Shown one piece after another: positions 33,459-44,379 of a stretch of 64,000 nucleotides of DNA. Source of the stretch: Haliclona indistincta (taxonomy: Eukaryota; Porifera; Demospongiae; Haplosclerida; Chalinidae); contig OZ024785.1 in NCBI GenBank assembly GCA_964017065.1, positions 62,001-126,000 on the forward strand, in the 5' to 3' direction. Both the position numbers and the translations under genes were made by a program. Numbering within the stretch: the first letter of the stretch is position 1; each line of letters starts with the position of its first letter. The notes beneath the pieces are model-generated. The model had not been told where the DNA came from. It saw nothing but the letters and a program-made list of their open reading frames with translations, and made no database searches.

Positions 33459-33805
33459 TTTGGAATTTCATAGTATGCTACATATTGAGTAACTTGAATT
33501 TTTCCTTTTGTTACTTCAACCTGTACCTGATAACATTCATTATAAAGAGGTTCAGGTACGACAAAATAAAATTTCAAAGGCATTTCTTTCAAAATTGGGA
33601 CCTGTCTTAACTGTTGGAGCCCTGTTGCTTTGAGGTCATGTCTTTCACTGATAGTGAGCTGAAAAATATGAACTGTGTTGTCAAGAACAACAAGAGAATC
33701 AAAAGAAGGGTTTGTGGTTTTCTTAGGGCGGTAGTATACACCTACTTCCTGGATTTCCGAAAATTCTGAGAAAACTTTGTGATTATCGATTTCAAAGGTT
33801 ATTGT
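33452..33805 (-). pseudogene. Crinkler/RHS-type C-terminal domain fragment
   Basis: An open minus-strand frame without its own start reads EIQEVGVYYRPKKTTNPSFD, SLVVLDNTVHIFQLTISERH, DLKATGLQQLRQ, then LKFYFVVPEPLYN and ends at 33452. The YYRP...PSxDSxV...xFQxTxSExHxxKxxGL...FVVP pattern resembles the C-terminal region of Crinkler/RHS-like (CR) proteins, which are mobile P-loop/nuclease-related proteins in many eukaryotes. The upstream P-loop part is missing; a hAT fragment on the other strand begins at 33817. Assignment is from memory and tentative. Confidence 0.4.
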
Positions 33806-33816
33806 GCCTGCGACTT

Positions 33817-34320
33817 TCTTCCGTGACTAAAACAGTGACTAAAAAACTTGCAATTTTTGTTGGAGCTACCAATGTCCCATTAAATCTAGTGGACAGAGCA
33901 GAATTTCGCGATCTAATAAATGAACTTGATTGCCGCTATCCTGTCCCAGGTAGATCAAAAATCAATAAGGAAATAGACAAACTTGCTATTGAGTTGAGAG
34001 CAAATGTAGCCGCATTGTTTCACAAATCAAGATTAATCAATATCTGTGCAGATATATGGTCCAAAAAAGGAATGACAGCATCATTCATGGGAGTAACAGA
34101 CAAACTTGCTATTGAGTTGAGAGCAAATGTAGCCGCATTGTTTCACAAATCAAGATTAATCAATATCTGTGCAGATATATGGTCCAAAAAAGGAATGACA
34201 GCATCATTCATGGGAGTAACAGCACACTTTTTCACTACTGACGACCACAAACGTCATAACATCACCATTGCTGTACGCAGAATGCCATCCCCCCACACTG
34301 CAGATGCAGTTGCTGAGTAA
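33817..34320 (+). pseudogene. hAT-family transposase fragment with an internal duplication
   Basis: The plus strand reads KKLAIFVGATNVPLNLVDRA, CRYPVPGRSKINKEIDKLAI, NICADIWSKKGMTASFMGVT and AHFFTTDDHKRHNITIAVRR. The PGR, C-x-D-x-W-S-x-K/G-M-T-x-x-F-x-G-V-T block around the first catalytic Asp is typical of hAT transposases. A 123-bp unit (33976-34098) is repeated exactly in frame at 34099-34221, so that Asp block occurs twice. The C-terminal dimerisation part is missing. Confidence 0.8.
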
Positions 34321-34455
34321 GAGATTAGTGAGAGATGAGTGAGAGATGAAAAGAGATGAGTGAGAGATGAGTGAGAGATGAGCAAGAGATGAAGAGAGAT
34401 GAGCAAGAGATGAAGAGAGATGAGTGAGAGATAAAGATGAGAGTGAGATGAGCAG
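34321..34455. repeat. GAGATGAGTGA minisatellite
   Basis: Tandem GAGAGATGAGTGA and GAGATGAGCAAGA units. Confidence 0.9.
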
Positions 34456-34518
34456 ACAGTGTTATCTCAAGATTAAATATTTTTTTGGAGATCCGTCTGC
34501 TTGTCGGCTGTGACTGTC

Positions 34519-35066
34519 TCAAGAAGGATGCTGCTCGCTATTATACCACTTTAACTCCTTGTGAATACCCAATGTACAAAAGGGGTGAGTGCATGAAGAT
34601 TTGTAGCAACAACTCAATTGAAAGATATACTGCAAGAGTAGGTCATTCATGACATGATTGTTCCATACAGTCCAAACTTGCTTAATATATTCATACGATT
34701 CTGGGTCTCCTTGAATCTGACGTGGTAGTTTCCTGGAGTTCCAGCACTCGATCTTGTAAACCATCTACTGTGCCTTTCAAATCTCCCATCTGACAGCCTA
34801 GTCCTCGTACTTTTCTTGTAGCGAGAACAAAAAACTTTGTTCCTGTGTAGATGCTTGAATCAGGTCTTCCAGTTTCTTTATCATATTCTCCATGCCACTA
34901 CCCATGGGACTGATTTCTTCGCGGCCCAACTGGTGACGAGTTTTCGCAGCGCCGGGTTATGTCTAGTTGTACCTGACCCGCGGCTGTACATCATGTCAGA
35001 TGGTATTCCTGATCTGCCAGATGCTATCATACTGAACAGAAGTGACCGTGAAGGTTTTGACAACAA
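34519..35066 (-). pseudogene. Coiled-coil and Cys-rich coding fragment, copy B
   Basis: The minus strand encodes LGREEISPMGSGMENMIKKL and DLIQASTQEQSFLFSLQEKY, then a stop, and in another frame SRKLPRQIQGDPESYEYIKQ and LSCCYKSSCTHPFCTLGIHK. The first part matches copy A at 26730-27225. The Cys-rich end resembles uncharacterised sponge repeat proteins. Broken by a frame change near 34800. Confidence 0.45.
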
Positions 35067-35107
35067 CTACTGGTTTGTTTGCAACGAAAACTAGTGCCAA
35101 CCCGAGC

Positions 35108-35690
35108 CTACGGAGCCTGTTTAGCTGCCTTCTTCACGATGTTCACTGCTTCACGTGTATGCACTGGCGCCAAACAGGTATCCGCTGTACCTGTAGGCTG
35201 TACTTGTATAGCTTGTGCAGACCTGTTCAGGATGTCTGAAAGTGCTTCTCTCTGCAGTTCCGACGTTCTTTTATAAGACCGTACCCCTTCTATGATTTGA
35301 TGACCAGTTTTCTCCATGATCTGTTGTTAGTCCATGCCGGATTGATACAGACGTGCTGTTGCTGTGGGCCTCAGACTGTGATTTGTTTTGAACCTCATGA
35401 TTCCTGCCTGCTTGCACAGTCATGGAACATTGTTGTTTTCCCTAGTGGCTGCTTCGTATGCAAGAAGGTGTCAGTTGGGGAGCGTGATGGCTGTAAATAA
35501 AATGCATTTATCATACGCTCATCCAGTCATAGCTGTCTGTATTTCTTAAATTAGGTTACAAAGCACCTTTCACGATTCTCGGTGTTGCTGTGGTGTTTGA
35601 CAACCTTTGACTTTGTTTTGCGGCCCTTCAATCCACCCTGGTGATTCTTTGAGGTTTCTTCATGATACATTAAATATTCATTCATTCATC
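35108..35690 (-). pseudogene. Crypton-type tyrosine recombinase fragment, copy B
   Basis: The minus strand first shows the LKGRKTK-like and SPTDTF-like blocks (35690-35430), then the catalytic end (MEKTGHQIIEGVRSYKRTSE, LQREALSDILN). This matches residues 285-428 of the intact enzyme at 51279-52817. It keeps the second His (TGH) and the Tyr (RSYKR), but the frames are disrupted between blocks. Copy A at 27.2 kb lacks this catalytic end. Confidence 0.75.
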
Positions 35691-36385
35691 TTTTAGTCCT
35701 TTTGTCTGACATGGCGATTAAGACTAGTAGCATCAAATATCCTGTTCTTGCAATATGTTCCCAACAGCTTGTGGATCCTTTGGGGCCAGTCTAGATGCAA
35801 GCTATTACAATACTGTGCAACGATGACTCTGGACAATAAAAAGGCGCAATCTGCATTCATAACTGGAAACCATCATTGTATAAACCAGATTACATAACAA
35901 TTATTGTTATTCATTATTCATTCCGTTTAGCTTCGCACGAGTTAAATTTTTAGTAACAGCGCGGCGAGTATCTAGTGAATGCATAGACAGTCATTGCCAG
36001 CCCATTAAATAAAAAATGGCCTGAATGCGAGGCTACTCGTCTTTCACTCTCCTGATTATTCGTGTGACCACGTTACCAGCTAGTTCAACTTCAATACGAT
36101 TGCCTTGTACATATGTATACATGTTCAACCTAATAATGAACATCTTTGCACTTCTTGTAAGATAAAGCTGGATGTTCACTCAGAGTCATGTTGGGATGCG
36201 CATCGTTCAGTGCTTAACACAATACAATAATTCATTAGTACTGTACTTTCTACATATCCAGCACAACCAATCTCATCCTTTGTGAGTTTGACAACAGCAG
36301 CTGCAGCTCCTCCTCCAGAGTCACCGGCTATGCACTCGGCCATGATTGTTTTTCGATTTCAGTACTTGCTCTCCTCTATTTCTCG
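35691..36385. other. Non-coding stretch
   Basis: AT-rich, no supported exon. Confidence 0.35.
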
Positions 36386-36480
36386 ATGAGACCATGAGAA
36401 AAGCTTTCTCGATGTCTCCTGCGAGAACAACTTTGTGAAGACGGAATCTCAGCAGTATGTCAAACAGAGACTGTCCAGCT
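36386..36480 (-). pseudogene. BEL/Pao-like reverse transcriptase scrap
   Basis: The minus strand reads QSLFDILLRFRLHKVVLAGD then IEKAFLMVS. The LLRFR...DIEKAF block is typical of BEL/Pao RT. Only about 30 residues are present. Confidence 0.55.
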
Positions 36481-36540
36481 TGCTTGGAAGAGCTGCATAC
36501 ATGGTCTTGTGGTTGAATCCAGTCACGTAGGCATGATATT

Positions 36541-36650
36541 TTTCCCGCAGCAGCGGCATCATCCGTGTACCAGACTTGAGTGCTTTCTCCTTGAAGCTGT
36601 TTAATCAGGGGAATGGTGGCGAGGGCAGGGCATACATAGGCATCGCAAGA
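36541..36650 (-). pseudogene. Reverse transcriptase scrap (YTDD block)
   Basis: The minus strand reads YALATIPLIKQLQGESTQ then VWYTDDAAAAGKISCLRDW. The second Asp pair matches the RT box, with T for the usual A (YADDA). Same family as 39780-39945 and probably 6476-6940. Confidence 0.6.
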
Positions 36651-37690
36651 GGGTCGCCTAGGAACCGTTCACTGCTTCTATAAAAGAAAAAAGGAAGAAT
36701 GCTGATGAAGACCTGCAGCTGAAATTGCAGGTGATTGGAAAGAATTAATCAGAAGGCACTCAATAGAAACAAACACTCGATGGATAAGAGGCAGCAGAGA
36801 GAAAAGATGCAATTGAAGAGGAGGATTTTATTCGAGGGTCTAAAAAGGCATCCATTGACAGCATAAGTAGTATTTCACCAGCAGACCTTGTCTCTCCTGC
36901 TATTCTGTATTGATGCAATACAATATCATTGTCATCTATACGACTGCCATTGTTGTATAATGCAATATTTCCCTAATGCAGTAAGATACTCACTTCTGTG
37001 ATATGGTGATACTCACTGTAATTCCAGCAAGTTGGACATTCCCCATGCTTCTACGAAGGACACATCCCATCAGTTTGTTACGATAGTTCCCTCGCTTCGT
37101 TAGTGTTTTTTATTTCTATAGATTTTCTAAATTAACTTTAAAATCTTTTCCATTCCATTTGAGCTCCATCAAACTTAAATTTCTTTGCTGGAGATTGTTC
37201 CTCCCTTCCGCTCCCTTGAAGGGGCTCCTCCCGTGACCTCTTCGGTGGTGTTCGTTCCTTTTGAAAGGCCATGAAACAAGAGCACGAGGTCAAGCTGAGA
37301 GGCACGAGGGCTGACAACTGCCACACAAGGTCTTTCGTCTCTGTTCTTCTCTGTTCCTTTTCTTTTTTCCTCAGAAGGAGAGGGCACGAAGGCCGGGTCA
37401 GTGAGGGCACGAAGACCGGGTCGGTGTAGCGTGGCTTCAAGTTTATCATACATAGCTGCCTTTATTGCCTTCTCTTGCCTTATGTGTAGGACTTGCTGCA
37501 AAGATGGAATTCAAAATTTTGTTTAGGAGAGGCCTGATAGTTGATATGGTCACCCATTATTCAGCTGTTGTTGTATTATTCGTTTGGTCATGTATAAAGC
37601 TGAATTCTAGTTCGTCGCAACATCCTGAACTAAACAATGCTGGCTGTAATGTTGATTCACTTGATTTTGTTCCCATTCCCTGTGCCAACC
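36651..37690. other. No recognised gene
   Basis: Minus-strand frames at 37138-37501 (contains ATLHRPGLRALTDPAFVPSP) are open for about 100 codons but carry no motif I recognise; a GGCACGARG direct repeat lies within. Confidence 0.3.
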
Positions 37691-37691
37691 G

Positions 37692-37834
37692 TCTAAATTT
37701 TCTTTTTTTATTGTAAGTAGCATTGACCGGGTACTTGGAACTTGCCTCCGGGCGTGTGGCCATGTTGACTAATGAAGCGTTGAAATAGAAAGGTCCCGGT
37801 TAACGGTTCCTGGTCGATAGATATAATGAACAAT
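37692..37834. repeat. GC-rich SINE-like repeat, copy 2
   Basis: Matches 26560-26696 except for an insertion of about 12-15 bp (ATGTTGACTAATGAAGC region) in the middle of the core. Confidence 0.75.
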
Positions 37835-38034
37835 AATGCAACTGTAGGAATCCTGGTGACCTGTTGGTGGATGTTTTTTGTTTTCGTACAGCTGTTATCT
37901 CCTTTTTACGGAAAAGCATCGTGATAATTTCACAGTATGCAATTTCAAGATTAAAATATAACTGCTGTGTTGCTGTTAGAAAATGGCGTTAGTCTGGAAA
38001 GGATGTTTTAGCCGATATTAGTGCAATTTACTCA

Positions 38035-38118
38035 TCACTCTTATCGAAACTTGACTGGACTAAACAAACCAGCTAATTTGATTACACGTGGAACCATAAT
38101 GTATTCTGAGTGACCATA
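38035..38118. repeat. Dispersed repeat, partner at 58105-58190
   Basis: Shared GACTGGACTAAACAAACCAG and ATGGAACCATAATGTA; about 90% alike. Confidence 0.7.
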
Positions 38119-39779
38119 GGCCAGGTGAGGGACGCGGGGGTCTGGTGAGAGGTGCGAAGGCCTACAAAGGTGCGTAGGCCTACAGAGGTGCGAAGGCCTT
38201 TTTTATTGATAATCACAAACATTTTTCCTTATTTATGAAGAACCAAAGTAACTGATGAACACTAATTATTTTATAATTAACCATATACAGCATGACGGCT
38301 ATATTAGTGAATTGATGATACCAGGTTTACCTGATGAGTGTTAGAATTTTACCACAACACTTGATGAGTGTCAAAGAGTTGTTTCACCAACCTAAACAAG
38401 TATTAACAGACAGGCAATTAATTATGCATGGCTAGTTCACAGAGGCCGAAGTTTCAGTTAGTTCTCCTTCACGGGCGTCAAAAGGGTTAGCACCTTGCCT
38501 AGGCATCATGGGAACAAATGTATCTGGAAGATGTGATCAGTAGGGTTCCTCGGTCTCCTCATTCACTGCAGCCTCTACTGCTATCGCACACAAGCTCGTT
38601 AGACGTACCTACTGTTTGCTCTGTTGCAGCTACTGCTTTTCGCCGGCGTCTCCACTCAGCAAGAGATAGTTAGAAAAAGTGTACTTCTTTCTGTATGCTG
38701 CTGTAAAGTCTAATAATAATAATTAACATTATTGCACAAAAATCTGTGGTGAAACTGGTTATAGACTTATCCACTAAAATCTGGCCACATAACCTGGCAT
38801 GGTGTAATAACTATTATAAGTTATACACTAACGAGGCTAAATTACATCAATGCTCAGGCTCGCCCCTGCCATTCCATGAATGTACTAGTAATTAATAATA
38901 ATTGAGTGCTAAATTGTTAATTCTAGTGTATTGCTTGAGTCACAGTTCTCATTATCAAATATCAACAGGCTGAAATATTCACTGCCATAGCATGATCCAG
39001 ACTGTCAGTGAGAAGGCACATGCAGCCTGGGCGTAGTCTTCGTTAGACCAATAAACTATTCTTAAAGACCAACCTCCGAATCAGAACTCTCCTCCGACAG
39101 TTTCCTTCGTTTCTTGTGACGACAGAATGTAGCGTAATAGACCATATTTATCGTCTCAATGAGTACAATAAACCTCACGGTGTTTACTAGTCATTACGGT
39201 CTCCGTCGAGTTGAGGATCACATACAGCTTGAGATACCGGTACATCGTGTTGCTCGCGTGACAATTAAACGGGAGGTACACCGAGTCCGATAATAGGAAT
39301 TCATTGCGTAACCCGTGTAAGTTACCATAGAATAATATTGCCATGGCATTCCGTCTATATACATGCATTTGAAAAATGTTACGCTAGACTCCGCTCAAAG
39401 CTTAAAAGAGAATTGAGTTGTTGACTCCAGGACTTACCCAACTGTCTTTTAGTGTAACCGAACTTAGTCTTTTCATCTTATGATTATAAACATTAGCAGC
39501 AATAATAACATACCATCAACAACATTTTCTTGAACGAGCTCATCTCCAGAAGGCACAGCTGTTGCAATAGAATTGTCTACTGAAGTTGTGTGGTGTGCTG
39601 ATGATTGTTTATTCGCAATAGCTGCTTCAGGATGTTTCCTTCCATTCTCGAGGTTCATGTGTTCTTTATTATAATTAATGATTATTATTATTAAATAAAA
39701 TAATAATGATAATAATAAAAAGAAATCTTTAAACAATTATTTCACTGTTTATACAATTAAATAATAACCTTTTCTGAGT
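38119..39779. other. Non-coding stretch
   Basis: Contains a short GTGCGNAGGCCTACA triplication at 38150-38200 and AT-rich tracts; no exon supported. Confidence 0.35.
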
Positions 39780-39945
39780 GGAATGGTGGCAATTGCATAG
39801 AAAGTCATGGCTAGAGGGTCTCCTTGGGTCGTGACTTCACGGGAGAAAAGTGCTTTGCCATCAACGAACAGCTGAGCATTGTCTCACTAGGTGTTGATGA
39901 GGATAGTTGCAAGGGGAGCAGATTTCTTATATATTGCGTAGAGCG
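39780..39945 (-). pseudogene. Reverse transcriptase scrap (TTQGDPLAM block)
   Basis: The minus strand reads CAPLATILINT, two stops, then LFVDGKALFSREVTTQGDPL and AMTFYAIATIPL. TQGDPLAM is RT motif B of the retroelement family seen at 36.6 and 6.5 kb. Confidence 0.65.
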
Positions 39946-41038
39946 ACCACACAGTTTAGCTGGTTGATCTTCCTCAAGTCAGGACTAGATTTTTTCACAT
40001 AGTAGCGTTTCCAAATACGATAGTATTTCAGATCGAGTTTCCGGAAACATAAACATCGCCAAATTCATCAACGCTCAACCACATTCAGTAACTTCCGTCC
40101 CATTTCCAGCTACCCATGTCATCACATACGATATCCCGTTAAGTGCCCAAATTCAAAACATCAACTAGGAATATCGAATTGCAGTTGACAGCAAAAGGAA
40201 CCTTGCAACAAATCTTTTTTCTCATTAAGGTCAGGGTCAAGAATGGCATTCATATTTTTTTGAGTAAATATCAATTTGTCTTCTTTTCCATAAATAGGAA
40301 GGTCAGTCATGCAAAATAAGAACATAATTTTATTATCTAGGATTTGTGAAAGCTCTTCCAACTGTTCTTATTTTGCATGTCAAGTGATCAAGAAACACAT
40401 TATTATACTTTCACGAGACATAATTGGCCTATTCACTTATTTTCGCTGTTAGTTTATCCTTGATTGTTTCAGAGTTATGCTAGCATGCGCTGAAATGGTC
40501 AGCACTCGATCTGAGACTGATGCTACTTTCTTATTTCTTGATTTCTGAGCACTGCTAAGATATGTGACCGGATCTGGGAAAATCGACCTTAAGGCGACCT
40601 CTAGTGATTTTGAGATTGTTATTTCAGGCAAATGCGCAGTGTTTGGTGATCATGGCAAAGTTTAAACTTTGACGATCGCGCCTTGTGTTGCTGAGTTACG
40701 CGATCTCAAAGACCGGTTACTGTGTTTACTTTAAAATGAGAAAAACGGCAATAATTGAACAACGTACTGTTTCCGTATACTATCATCAATAATCCGTTTA
40801 ATCACGTGCGCGCTCACGTGAGTGAGCACATGTTCTCGTTCTGTCAATATGGATGCTCTCTGAGGAAGCTGCTGGTACTCTGATCTTCATGCTATGCTTA
40901 CTACTGCTAACTAGAAGTTGTAGACAATATCCAAGGAGCATGTTGAACGCGCGCTGTCTTCCATACTAATGAAATACGCTCATACTGGTAAGCTTTTATT
41001 ATGAGCGTGTGTTGTGTTGATCGTGAATGTGTGCGTGT
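39946..41038. other. Non-coding stretch with a 17-bp inverted repeat
   Basis: CATGCAAAATAAGAACA at 40308-40324 is mirrored at 40363-40379. CACGTG-rich sequence lies near 40800. No gene. Confidence 0.4.
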
Positions 41039-42155
41039 CTAGTTTTTGTGAAATCTGGCATTGTGTCCAGTCTTGCCACACACGCTACAATGCCTGGATC
41101 TCTTTGCTGGCGGTGAGGCTTCTGGACAAGGTGTGATATCACTCTCTGCGTCATCCATGTCTTCTTCGGTGTCAGCTCTAGTTTCTGGTAAGGGACACAC
41201 CACGTCTTGAGTTGCTGGTGTACAATACGGTCTGATACTGTCATACAGGTATTTCTGCCGTTCATAAGATAGACCAGGAGGTGGAATGACAGCTGGTAGA
41301 TCGCAGGCTGATGGTGTCCAATTTGTGCGCAGAAGAGTGAACTCTACTGGATCGCTGTCAGCAAACAACTTGAGCTTGAGGACTCCTGGTATGCTCGATG
41401 AAATCTCGAAGTGATGATATTGTTTCATACCAGGAATCCTCTTGAAATGTGGAGCGAGAAAAGGTGTCCAGTCATACATGTTGACGTATGTGGTTCCATC
41501 TTCCCGCCCCACTAGCTGTGCAGTGTTGCTGACAGCAGACGCTTCGACCACGGTGACCAAGTCGTCCAAGCAGTCGACTCGCTCTCGCCTGAATCTTCTC
41601 TTCAGCACACCAAAGCAACAGTCAGGAGCGAACTTGGTGTGCCCTACCATCATGAAGGAGATGGTGATCACCTTCTGAAGTCCACACAAGACTCGCCACA
41701 TCAGGTACTACAGATAATCAACTTGCATTATGTAGTATACAATATAGGTTGTTTACCTGTATCATCGCGTTATTCATATTCTGCCCCGAGCAGTTGTCGG
41801 CATGCAGATGGAGCTTCTCCTCTCTGAAGCTATGGTGCTCCAGAGTGTGGTGTACTAAGCTCAAGCTGATCACCGTGTTGGCTCCTTCCCAGCTACCATG
41901 CCCTCGTCGATGAGGTAGTTGACCTAATACACATAATGAATAATAATTATTTTATACACATGCAGCTGCTGTGTTCTTACTTGGCGAGGGATGGCTTCAC
42001 AGCACACTCCAAAGAGAGCACACTTCCTTAGAGTCAAAAAGTAGATGGGTCCTGGCTGCAGAGGATCGCTAGGGAGGTGCACCTGTTGGGCAAAGTCAAA
42101 GCTATAGTGGCCGAATTCTATTGGCGGTGGAGTGGCCTCGGCAGCTATAGCAGCT
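41039..42155 (-). pseudogene. DUF7869-like transposon protein, 5'-truncated, three exons
   Basis: The minus-strand exons 42155-41981, 41923-41757 and 41707-41039 join in frame with GT-AG introns. They read FAQQVHLPSDPLQPGPIYFL and CALFGVCCEAIPRQ; then LHLHADNCSGQNMNNAMIQ; then MMVGHTKFAPDCCFGVLKRR and a C-terminal CCHC-type knuckle CSVCGKTGHNARFHK. HADNxxGQN and GHTKFxPDxCFG are signatures I recall from a large transposon-borne family (DUF7869-like), possibly a degenerate nuclease fold. The 5' part is missing because at about 42170 the sequence changes to a RAG1-like remnant. A segment (41299-41812) is duplicated at 59424-59934. Confidence 0.6.
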
Positions 42156-42179
42156 ATGTAGCCAGGAGTTCAGTTTTGT

Positions 42180-42690
42180 TCTGATAATCGATCACTAATT
42201 TTGCAAATGAGATATGGGACATATACAAATGGCGCCTCTCTGATTTTTTCTCCTCCGCCATCTTTGAAGAAGGCAAGCGGCACCCTTTCGTGTGCCAGGT
42301 TATCTCCAACCTCAACAGTGGCAAGAGTTCTCTGCCTCTGTTCACTAGCCAGTGAAATGTTGCAAGTCTTTAGTATTTCGCACCTCTTGTACCTGTTGTA
42401 GACGACGGTGGATGGTCTTTCTTGTAGCAGTGGCGGTGTTTACACTGCTTTGTGGTACTGCCACAAGAGTGATTGGATGTAGATTGTTGTATGCATTGTA
42501 ATAAATTTTAGTTGTGTAAGTACTGTGATTGTACCTTTCCTTTCGTAGGCACTTTTATGACACTGCTGTCACTTTCTTTGGGAAGACGCTTTACAAGTGA
42601 TGTCGCGATACGCTTCTCGATCTGGCTTGTCGGTGTAGTGCTGTGAGTAGTGAGAATGGTTTCTACTGTGATGTTCCCGTAAAGGCAGGA
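42180..42690 (-). pseudogene. Degenerate RAG1-N-like transposase fragment
   Basis: Minus-strand blocks parallel the intact plus-strand gene at 44380-47773: ETILTTHSTTPTSQIEKRIA (compare EDILSAPGTAPTLPVERRVA), PITLVAVPQSSVNTATATRK (compare PINLVHIPKGRVLSVDASHK), and ISLASEQRQRTLAT...IREAPFVYVPYL (compare ISMASERRQRVLAQ...FREAPFVYVPNL). About 60 residues between the second and third blocks are deleted. The zinc-binding N-terminus and the core are absent. It abuts the DUF7869-like gene on the same strand, giving a chimeric locus. Confidence 0.75.
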
Positions 42691-42756
42691 ATGTTTGGGG
42701 CTGTCTAAGTCAAGGCAGGAATGTTTGGGGCTGTCTAAGTCATCGTGTAATTTTGT
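42691..42756. repeat. Perfect 30-bp tandem duplication
   Basis: GGCAGGAATGTTTGGGGCTG plus TCTAAGTCAA occurs twice in a row with no change. Confidence 0.85.
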
Positions 42757-42789
42757 ATTAATCATTCTTGCCCATAGACGTAACAGTAG

Positions 42790-43510
42790 TGTTGCGTACT
42801 TACTGCCATGCTTCTCTTTTAACTCATTGTCTACCTACTCTTCTTTTTCTTTGCGCCTTGTTGTATTACAAGGCTCATCTTTCTTCCGTACATTTCCTGG
42901 CACAGGTGAAACTCTGCGATCCCACCAAAGAGTAATTTCACCATGGTCACCATTATTAAATATCTTTAGCCTTCCCCCGGCCTTACTTGTCTTTATAGGG
43001 TGGAGCTTTCTGGTGTCTTTATGTCACCAGAAAGCGGCAGCAAACCATATTACCATTATAGGACCGTGGCAAGTAATATCAAGAGTACACTAACCTTTTT
43101 CCCTTTTTCCAATAACACTTTACCACCAGCCTCCTGGCTCTCTTCCTGACACTACGCTTTTTTTCCTTTGACAGTTGTGGAGCGTATGTGCCATATTGAG
43201 CATATTAAATAGCTAAATCTCTTATTGGATCATTCGGGAAGCTATCCTCCTTGTCCATTCTCGACGCGATGTGGTCTGAACAGGCTGTAAAAACATCGCA
43301 TGTGGCAGATTACGTGTGGGTCCTTTTTTATCGTGGTGGTAGTAGGTAGATGTCTCTCTTCCAGTAGTCATCAATTGAAAGTTCATAGGTTATTGCGATG
43401 TGGAAACCGAAAAAAGCTTGATAATCTGCTACATTAGCAGTAAAAGTGCAATTCTCGCTCTTCGCTTCTTTGGCATACCTATAAAGCATTGTAGTCATTA
43501 TCTAGTTTCT
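42790..43510 (-). pseudogene. piggyBac-like transposase scraps
   Basis: The minus strand reads TANVADYQAFFGFHIAITYE then LSIDDYWKRDIYL (43480-43360), then MDKEDSFPNDPIRDLAI (about 43270-43200), and RRVSPVPGNVRKKDEPCN (about 42930). The FFGFxI...LSxxDYWxRD block is typical of the piggyBac DDE domain start; the rest are in other frames. A further piggyBac-like fragment lies at 48274-48708. Confidence 0.45.
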
Positions 43511-44379
43511 ATTATGATACTCACTTGGTCTGTTGGATGCTAAAAATGGATCCTCCGAGTCTATTGTGCAAGTTGTCACCCACATTCAATGCCAGTGTGG
43601 CCTTGTCTTCTCCACCCTCACCTCATGTGTTTTCTGATTTCAATATTGGTGGAGCTGATAGTAGGCGCGAGATATGATCTGTGCATTTGTTAATTGTGAC
43701 GTTGAGTGTAGCCCAATGTTCTGATTGCAGATGTTTTAGGGACCTCAACTCAACTACTTCTGTGCATGATGGCTTTTCGTACTTGACAATGAGTGAGTGT
43801 AGTTACGTTCTCAGTCCTGAGACCATACCGTTAGCTAGCTTCAAGAGATGCACTCATTCAGTGAAGCGACTAGGAACTGGTCTACACAAATCAGATCGCT
43901 ACACACAGCCTCCAGATCACGGCTGTTTTTACATGGACATTTAGTGTATTATTAAAACATTGTAAAATTATTACGGTATTGCTGTATAGACGACGCGTGC
44001 GCAAGCAAATAAATACCAGACACTTGGTGACTTGCGCGCACACAATCGGTACCGCAGATACTTAAATGACCTATTGATAGCCAAGTACTGACCATTGTGA
44101 CTGTACAAACGCACAGTACGCACCAATACCACACTCTACGCACTACTGCGCATGTACTTAAAAACTACCAGCTGCAACATCAACGAAGCCAGTCCTTGTG
44201 GTCAGTGTGGGAAAACATCTCTAACAGGTTAGTGGAATTAACAACAGTGAATCTGCTTAAGAACTAGTTAAAGAAAGCCTTGTTATACAGTATTGTAAGG
44301 ACAAAAGTGCTAAACTATTTTTTAGATGTGAAATAATCCATTCACAAAACACAACATTTCTTGATCTCAGAGTAAACAA
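43511..44379 (+). promoter_or_regulatory. Upstream region of the RAG1-like gene
   Basis: Holds a hairpin GTGCGCAAG...CTTGCGCGCAC near 44000-44040 and a likely 5'UTR intron: donor ACAG|GTTAGT at about 44228 and acceptor ...TGATCTCAG ending at 44370, ten bases before the ATG. CACAGTACG at 44112 resembles a RAG/Transib-type terminus, but I could not confirm it. A plus-strand frame at 43681-43944 has no motif. Confidence 0.35.

Noticed and set aside
37138..37501. Overlapping 100-codon minus-strand frames
   Set aside because: Two frames are open at once over a G/A-rich strand with direct repeats; no motif to choose between them.
43681..43944. Possible RAG2-like partner upstream of the RAG1-like gene
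   Set aside because: No kelch or PHD-type motifs in this or neighbouring frames; no RAG2 candidate found in the window.
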